In this document: positions 6,926 to 11,011 of the stretch, in pieces | Layout: every line of letters begins with the position of its first letter | Numbering within the stretch: position 1 is the stretch's first letter | NCBI GenBank assembly: GCA_028288905.1 | Contig: JAQGHJ010000510.1 | Span: 1 to 11,011 of the forward strand | Direction: 5' to 3' | Length of the DNA stretch: 11,011 nt | Origin: Phycisphaerales bacterium | Lineage (GTDB): Bacteria > Planctomycetota > Phycisphaerae > Tepidisphaerales > Tepidisphaeraceae | Notes under the pieces: model-generated | What the model was told of the DNA's origin: nothing | What the model saw: only the letters and a program-made list of their open reading frames with translations | Databases searched by the model: none | Made by a program: the position numbers and the translations under genes

Positions 6926-6942
6926 CGCCCTAGAAACGACTC

Positions 6943-9132
6943 CTACCGCGGGCCCACCGTCGCCGAAGGCCCGGCGGCGTGGGAAAGCGCCTCGGCCGGG
7001 ACCTGCCGCTTCTCACCCCCTGGGCCGGCCCAGGACAAGGTCAACCGCGGCCCCGCCCCGCCGCCCGCCTGCCGGGCGTAGGACAGGGCGATCGGGTGCC
7101 GGCCCGCCTTCAACAGGATCGACCCGGCGACCTCCCCCCCGACGACGTGACCGTAGTCGGCGTCGACCACCGTCGCCTCGTGAACCCGCAAAAGTGCTGC
7201 GGCGTCGGCGGAGACGAAGAACGTGTACGCCCCGTCCGCCGGCACCTCGACGAACCCGCTGAAGTGGACCGCAAGCCCGCCCGCGCCGGGCCCCGCTGGG
7301 GCGGCCGCGGGCTTGGGGCGGACCGCCGATGGGTCCGGCAGCGGCGACACGCCGGCGTTCGTCCCGCCGATGGCTTCCCACTGCGGCGCCCACGGGAACG
7401 ACCGGTCCACGGCCTGCCAAGCCAAGCCCGGCTTGGCGGCCGGGGCGGCGACGGGCGGCAACGGTTCCGTGTCGTACGGTCGAGGCGCGTCGGCGCTCGG
7501 CCGGCGGACGCGAAGGACCGTGTCCTTCATCCGCTGCTGGAGCGCCGCCATGTCGGGCCGGGCGGCGAGGTTCCGCGCCTGCTTCGGGTCGTTGACCGCG
7601 TCGTAGATTTCGAACGGGTCGGCGTGAGCGGCGACGTCATACCGCACGCCGACGTAATCGCCGATCCGCAGCGCCTGCATCTGCCGCCGGAGGCGGTTCC
7701 GGCGGGCCGGTTCGAACGCGTCGAACTTCGGCGTCCGGCCGCCCTCGAAGTACTCGACGTACACCCGCGGCTCGGCCTGGGACCCGGACCCGGTCAACGC
7801 CGGCAGCAGGCTGACGCCGTCCGACCGTGCCGGGGCGGGCACTCCGGCGAGGGCGGCTAGAGTCGGCATCCAGTCCGGGAACGACGACGGCACCTTGCTC
7901 ACCCGCCCGGTCGGGATGGCGGCCGGCCACCGGGCGACCGTCGGTACCCGCAGTCCGCCCTCCCAGCAGTCCCGCTTGATCCCATCGAACGGGCCGTAGC
8001 TGCCGAAGAACGTCGGGCGGTACGGCTGGTCCTTCAGGTAAGACTCGATGCTCGGGCCGTTGTCCGACGTGAACACGACGAGCGTGTTGTCGTCGATCTT
8101 CAGGTCCTTCAGCAGGTGCAGCAGGTCGCCGATCGCATCGTCGATCCGCCGGACGCTGGTCGCGTACCGCTTGTACACGTCCGGCCACGGCACCTCGGGG
8201 GTGGCCGGGTTGCCGTCGTCGTCGTATGTGGCGGCGGCGTAGTCGGGGTGGTACCAACCGTCGACGGTGCCGCCGGCCGTGTTGATCATTCCGCCGGGCT
8301 TGCCAGCCCACTGAAGCCCGCCCACCAACCCGCCGCCGGCCGGGTACGCCGTCGTCGGCAGCTCGCACGCCGCGTGCGGCGTGTCGAACGCCAGGTAGAG
8401 GAAGAACGGTTTGGCGGGCCGCGTGGTGGCGGCGGCCGCGGCGGCGTGGTCGACGACCCACTTCTTCGCCCGGGCGGCGAACAGGTCGGTGGTGTAGCAC
8501 TTGTCGAGTCCGGCCGACACTTCGGTGCGGTTGTCCCACACCTCCTTTGCCCCGCGGTAAACGCCCTCCTTCGGGTAGTGCTCGTGCCCGTCCGCGTGGC
8601 GGACGTACCCGTAGTAGTCGTCGAACCCGCGGTTCAGCGGGTGGGCCGGCCAGTCCGGCGGGCGGGTGTTGGGCTTGCCCTGCAGGCCCCACTTCCCGAC
8701 CGCCCCGGTCGCATACCCGGCGTGCCGGAGCACGGTCGCTAGCGTGTGGTTGTCCTCCAGGGCCTTGTCGAACTGGTTATCTCGAACGTTGGCGTGCCCC
8801 TGGTGGACGCCGAGCAGCAACGATGCCCGCGCCGGGGCGCACACGGGCGCGGAACAGTAGTGGTCTGTCAGCCGGACTCCGCCGGCCGCCATCGCGTCGA
8901 GGTTCGGCGTCAGGTGCGCCGGGGCGGCCCGGTCGGCCGCCGCCCGCCGGCCGTTCTGGAAGAACGCCCCGAGGTCCCCGTACCCGAGGTCGTCGGCCAG
9001 AATGAAGATCACGTTCGGCCGAGCGGGAGCGGCGGATGTTGCGGGAGCGGCGGGCGCCGCGGCGGCGGGCTGGCAGGCGATGGCCGCCGCGATCGCGACA
9101 CACGCGGCGAACAGGATCCGATGTGGGAGCAT
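6943..9132 (-). CDS. Exported Cys-type sulfatase with C-terminal PA14 domain
   Basis: The 729-residue protein should hydrolyse sulfate esters, probably on a polysaccharide. The N terminus MLPHRILFAACVAIAAAIAC is a signal sequence; Cys20 gives a weak lipobox (AIAC), so a lipoprotein is possible. Metal-binding ADDLGYGDLG has Asp47 and Asp48. The sulfatase signature is VCAPARASLLLG, with Cys98 the predicted formylglycine precursor and Arg102. GKWGLQG (146-152), TPH (251-253), TSDNGP (355-360) and WEGGLRVP (390-397, with Lys386 before it) complete the core. After about residue 565 comes a PA14-like beta domain (FSGFVEVPADGAYTFFVSAD to LTLSWAGPGG), usually glycan-binding. The frame is open to 9213, but the ATG at 9132 directly precedes the signal peptide and has GGAGG 11 bases upstream. 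No maturation enzyme is in the window; the natural substrate cannot be named. Confidence 0.93.
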   Translation of the reverse strand: MLPHRILFAACVAIAAAIACQPAAAAPAAPATSAAPARPNVIFILADDLGYGDLGAFFQNGRRAAADRAAPAHLTPNLDAMAAGGVRLTDHYCSAPVCAPARASLLLGVHQGHANVRDNQFDKALEDNHTLATVLRHAGYATGAVGKWGLQGKPNTRPPDWPAHPLNRGFDDYYGYVRHADGHEHYPKEGVYRGAKEVWDNRTEVSAGLDKCYTTDLFAARAKKWVVDHAAAAAATTRPAKPFFLYLAFDTPHAACELPTTAYPAGGGLVGGLQWAGKPGGMINTAGGTVDGWYHPDYAAATYDDDGNPATPEVPWPDVYKRYATSVRRIDDAIGDLLHLLKDLKIDDNTLVVFTSDNGPSIESYLKDQPYRPTFFGSYGPFDGIKRDCWEGGLRVPTVARWPAAIPTGRVSKVPSSFPDWMPTLAALAGVPAPARSDGVSLLPALTGSGSQAEPRVYVEYFEGGRTPKFDAFEPARRNRLRRQMQALRIGDYVGVRYDVAAHADPFEIYDAVNDPKQARNLAARPDMAALQQRMKDTVLRVRRPSADAPRPYDTEPLPPVAAPAAKPGLAWQAVDRSFPWAPQWEAIGGTNAGVSPLPDPSAVRPKPAAAPAGPGAGGLAVHFSGFVEVPADGAYTFFVSADAAALLRVHEATVVDADYGHVVGGEVAGSILLKAGRHPIALSYARQAGGGAGPRLTLSWAGPGGEKRQVPAEALSHAAGPSATVGPR

Positions 9133-9166
9133 GCCAGTCGTCGCCTCCGATAGACCCGGGATTTCG

Positions 9167-9182
9167 CACGCGCGACCGCGTG
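9167..9182. promoter_or_regulatory. Palindrome upstream of the sulfatase gene, candidate operator
   Basis: CACGCG-CGAC-CGCGTG is a perfect six-bp inverted repeat with a 4-bp centre, 35-50 bp before the sulfatase ATG. On the minus strand TATTGT (9190-9195) just upstream could be a -10 box, which would put the palindrome at the transcription start. The TetR-type gene next door is a natural candidate to bind it, but that is inference. Confidence 0.4.
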
Positions 9183-9216
9183 GGGAGCGACAATACCGGC
9201 AACCAGGTGGCATTCG

Positions 9217-9849
9217 CTATTGGCCGCCTCGCGCGCCCGCCGGCCACACCCGCAGCGCCAGATCGACGACCGGCAGCAATTCGGCCGGCCCCGCCCCGCC
9301 GGCCGACTGGACGGCCAGCCCGTGCAGCACGGTCGCGACGTACTTGGCCAGCTCTGCCGGGCACGTGCCCGGCGGCAGGTCGCCGTCGGCGGTCGCCCGC
9401 TCGAACCGCCGCCGCAGCGCCGCCTCCGTCGCCCCCCGTCGGGCAACCAACTCCAGTCGAACCGGCTCGGCGGATGCCCCGCACGCCAGCGCCGCCTGCA
9501 CCAGCAGGCACCCCGGTGCCTCGTCGCCGTCCCCGCTTCGCCCGCCGAGGGCGGCCCCGCGGAGCAAGTGCTCGGCCGCCTGCCGGGCGGTCGGCTGGGC
9601 CAGCGCGTCCCCCAAGAGTCCGCCGGTCCGCTCGACGTACCGGTCGACCGCCCGGCGGAACAGCGCTTCCTTGTTCCCGAACGCCGCGTACAAGCTCGGG
9701 CGGTTGATCCCCATGGCCGCCGTCAGGGCGCCCAACGACGTGCCCTCGAACCCGTGCCGCCAGAACAGCCGCATCGCCCTGTCCAACGCCGCCTCGGCGT
9801 CGAACGCCCGCGGGCGACCCCGCGAGGTGGCCGGTCGGTTGATTCCCAT
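9217..9849 (-). CDS. TetR/AcrR-family transcriptional regulator
   Basis: The 210-residue protein (start at 9849) has the N-terminal TetR DNA-binding domain: GRPRAFDAEAALDRAM (11-26), LFWRHGFEGTSLGAL (29-43), the recognition helix region AMGINRPSLYAAFGNKEALF (45-64). The C-terminal ligand and dimer domain contains GCLLVQAAL (113-121), seen in many AcrR-type members. The ligand is unknown. It is probably a dimeric repressor. The frame also extends to a TTG at 9876, but its GGAGG is only one base away, so the ATG at 9849 is preferred, though it lacks a Shine-Dalgarno; TATCAT ends seven bases before this ATG (9857-9862), which would suit a leaderless transcript. The sulfatase starts 84 bp downstream on the same strand and may be its target or co-transcribed. 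Confidence 0.9.
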   Translation of the reverse strand: MGINRPATSRGRPRAFDAEAALDRAMRLFWRHGFEGTSLGALTAAMGINRPSLYAAFGNKEALFRRAVDRYVERTGGLLGDALAQPTARQAAEHLLRGAALGGRSGDGDEAPGCLLVQAALACGASAEPVRLELVARRGATEAALRRRFERATADGDLPPGTCPAELAKYVATVLHGLAVQSAGGAGPAELLPVVDLALRVWPAGARGGQ

Positions 9850-10053
9850 GCCGCGAATGATACCGAACGTGATCAATCCTCCGCCCCCAGCCGCAGCGGG
9901 GGAACGTCCACGCTCCCTGGCGGCTGGGTCGCCGTCGCGAACAGTCGATGTGCAGGCGTCCGCGGGTAAACCGTTAATGATTCCGACGCTGGTGAGGGTG
10001 TCGGACGTGGCCGATGGGCCGTGGTCGAATCAAGCGAAGGACAGGCGACAGGA

Positions 10054-10097
10054 CGAGGACGGCCGGCGCGGGGGTCTGCCACCGTCGGCCGTCCTCG
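10054..10097 (+). repeat. Strong 15-bp hairpin in the TetR-globin gap
   Basis: The left arm CGAGGACGGCCGGCG (10054-10068) and right arm CGTCGGCCGTCCTCG (10083-10097) pair over 15 positions around a 14-nt loop. The only imperfection (10066 with 10085) is a G-U wobble in plus-strand RNA but a C-A mismatch in minus-strand RNA. It begins 39 bp past the globin stop, so it could end globin transcription, but no T tract follows on the minus strand. The rest of the 286-bp gap 9850-10135 shows no gene. Confidence 0.65.
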
Positions 10098-10135
10098 CAG
10101 GCCGCCGGTTGATGTGTGACCGCGCCTCCGCGCAC

Positions 10136-10591
10136 TCACGGGCGGGCGGCCGGGCGGTCCGGCTCGACCCGCGTCGCCCCGGCTAACATATGGCGGCCGA
10201 CCGCCTCTAGCAGCCGCCGCCAATCGGCGGCCGACTCGGCACGCGAGGCGTCCGAACTCGCCGGGACACCGGCTAAGGCCTCGCCGATCACCTCCAGCAG
10301 CGTTTCGACGACCGGCGGGTAATCGGCCGCCCGGACGCCGGCCCGGGCGTGGTCGGCGCCGAGCTGTCGCAGCGGCTCCTCGAGCGCGTCGAGCATCGCC
10401 AGGTTCAGTGCGATGAGCTCGAGCGACGCGGCGAGGTGCCGTTCCTGGAGCGTCAGATCGTCCCGGAACAGCGGCCGCAGGTCCGGCCGCCGCGCGAACA
10501 GCCGGCGGTAGAACGCCGCCGTCAGCTCCGGCATCCGCGGTGCGAATGACGCGTAGCTCTCCCGGACCCGCCGAAGTGCTTCTGGGCTCAT
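10136..10591 (-). CDS. Single-domain haem globin (flavohaemoglobin-like globin fold)
   Basis: The 151-residue protein matches the bacterial haemoglobin pattern. Visible positions are FYRRLF with Tyr28 (B10), PLF with Phe42 (CD1), LQERHL with Gln49 (E7), LGADHA with His81 as the proximal haem ligand (F8), Tyr91 ten residues later as in Hmp-type globins, and LLEVIGEAL (98-106) followed by a Trp at 124. Tyr B10 and Gln E7 are typical of O2- and NO-binding globins. It lacks the FAD/NAD reductase domain of flavohaemoglobin, so NO dioxygenation would need an outside reductase; a sensor or carrier role is also possible. The ATG at 10591 has AAGGAG five bases upstream, a strong ribosome site. It is divergent from the sigma factor gene. 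Its promoter contains a 17-bp palindrome, suggesting repressor control. Confidence 0.88.
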   Translation of the reverse strand: MSPEALRRVRESYASFAPRMPELTAAFYRRLFARRPDLRPLFRDDLTLQERHLAASLELIALNLAMLDALEEPLRQLGADHARAGVRAADYPPVVETLLEVIGEALAGVPASSDASRAESAADWRRLLEAVGRHMLAGATRVEPDRPAARP

Positions 10592-10596
10592 TGACG

Positions 10597-10602
10597 CTCC
10601 TT
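10597..10602 (-). promoter_or_regulatory. Ribosome binding site of the globin gene
   Basis: Minus-strand AAGGAG lies five bases before the ATG at 10591 and fixes that start. Confidence 0.7.
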
Positions 10603-10634
10603 CTAAACCCCGGCCCCCTTCCTTCTAGTGCGCC

Positions 10635-10651
10635 GTCGGATTCGATCCGAC
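10635..10651. promoter_or_regulatory. Perfect 17-bp palindrome in the globin promoter
   Basis: GTCGGAT-TCG-ATCCGAC has perfect seven-bp arms, 44-60 bp upstream of the globin ATG. It touches the candidate minus-strand -10 box at 10655-10660 and would overlap the transcription start, the classic place for a repressor. It does not match the FNR/NnrR consensus (TTGAT-N4-ATCAA). Confidence 0.5.
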
Positions 10652-10654
10652 CAA

Positions 10655-10660
10655 ATTATC
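10655..10660 (-). promoter_or_regulatory. Candidate -10 box of the globin gene
   Basis: Minus-strand GATAAT (context CTGATAATTTGG) matches five of six bases of TATAAT in the only AT-rich stretch of the divergent gap. No good -35 is visible. The surrounding 10651-10672 is itself a quasi-palindrome, CCAAATTA-TCAG-TAAT-CG-TTGG. Confidence 0.45.
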
Positions 10661-10752
10661 AGTAATCGTTGGTAGCGGGCCGAGCCGGGAGGTAGATTCC
10701 TCTCCGCGGACCGCGAAGTGTGGTGCCGCCGACCGGAAAACGTAGGCCGACC

Positions 10753-11011
10753 ATGCCCGATGACGCCGCAGTTCGACCGGCCGGGCACGCGCCGACTTCA
10801 CCCGCCGCCGCGGGCCCTGCCCAACCCGTGCCGCCGGCGGCGGAGTGTCCGGGCCCCGCGCCGGACCCGGACGCCGCGTACGCCGAAGCGTTGCTGCCGT
10901 TGGTGTACGACGAGCTGCGGGCGCTGGCCGGGTCCCGCCTCCGCCGCGAGGCCCGCGGCGGGGCGGGACTGACGCTCCAGCCGACGGCGCTGGTCCACGA
11001 GGCGTTCCTCC
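10753..11011 (+). CDS. ECF sigma factor, N-terminal part (runs off window)
   Basis: The frame is open from an ATG at 10753 to the edge, giving 86 residues. After a 40-residue Pro/Ala-rich leader (MPDDAAVRPAGHAPTSPAAA and on) comes sigma region 2: LLPLVYDELRALAGSRLRREA (47-67) and LTLQPTALVHEAFL (73-86). This combination fits the sigma-70 group of TIGR02999 type, which is abundant in planctomycetes and often sits beside Ser/Thr kinase genes; the neighbour here is out of view. No anti-sigma gene is visible. The ribosome site is weak (AGG about eight bases upstream); GTG codons at 10720 and 10723 are in frame but less likely. It is divergent from the globin gene, 161 bp between starts. Confidence 0.85.
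   Translation, partial: MPDDAAVRPAGHAPTSPAAAGPAQPVPPAAECPGPAPDPDAAYAEALLPLVYDELRALAGSRLRREARGGAGLTLQPTALVHEAFL

Noticed and set aside
9133..9213. 27-residue N-terminal extension of the sulfatase
   Set aside because: It would bury the signal peptide and run through the palindrome; the ATG at 9132 has its own GGAGG.
9002..10186. Plus-strand open frame of 394 codons
   Set aside because: Antisense to the sulfatase start and the whole TetR gene; Ser/Arg/Pro-rich shadow.
10603..10788. 61-codon minus-strand frame before the globin gene
   Set aside because: It covers the divergent promoter region and palindromes, has no ribosome site or motif.

Overview
This is a very GC-rich window that reads as a Planctomycetes chromosome, most likely Gemmataceae. 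The inference rests on gene content: a secreted Cys-type sulfatase with a C-terminal PA14 domain, a secreted sialate O-acetylesterase-type SGNH esterase, an ECF sigma factor with the LTLQPTALVHEAFL signature common in planctomycetes, and several lone signalling proteins. No 16S or other taxonomic marker is present, so this assignment is inference. I see no mobile element, tRNA, rRNA or CRISPR array.

Layout: (1) 1-1870, minus strand: a sialate O-acetylesterase-family protein whose 3' end lies beyond the left edge. (2) 1871-1992: a short divergent promoter region with one AT-rich island that reads as a -10 box on both strands. (3) 1993-3168, plus: a soluble GAF-HisKA-HATPase histidine kinase with no response regulator nearby. 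(4) 3328-3600, plus: an unrecognised 90-residue protein preceded by three tandem 10-bp repeats. (5) 3745-4557, plus: an unrecognised 270-residue acidic soluble protein. (6) 4558-4887: a 330-bp leader with a 16-bp inverted repeat. (7) 4888-6885, plus: a GAF-PAS-GAF-GGDEF diguanylate cyclase with intact active and inhibitory sites. (8) 6943-9132, minus: the sulfatase-PA14 protein, convergent with the cyclase. (9) 9217-9849, minus: a TetR/AcrR-type repressor. (10) 9850-10135: a non-coding gap with a strong 15-bp hairpin. (11) 10136-10591, minus: a single-domain haem globin with a 17-bp palindrome in its promoter. (12) 10753 to the right edge, plus: the N-terminal part of an ECF sigma factor, divergent from the globin.

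Two themes stand out. The esterase and sulfatase are exported enzymes that would strip acetyl and sulfate groups from complex glycans, a typical planctomycete lifestyle; they are far apart and not an operon. The middle and right parts are regulatory: a histidine kinase, a c-di-GMP synthase, a TetR repressor, a possibly gas-binding globin and a sigma factor. No convincing multi-gene novel system is visible. The most unusual items are non-coding: the cyclase leader repeat, the 15-bp hairpin, the tandem decamers, and palindromes in front of the globin and sulfatase genes. The two unrecognised proteins lying between the kinase and the cyclase are the most interesting coding unknowns.
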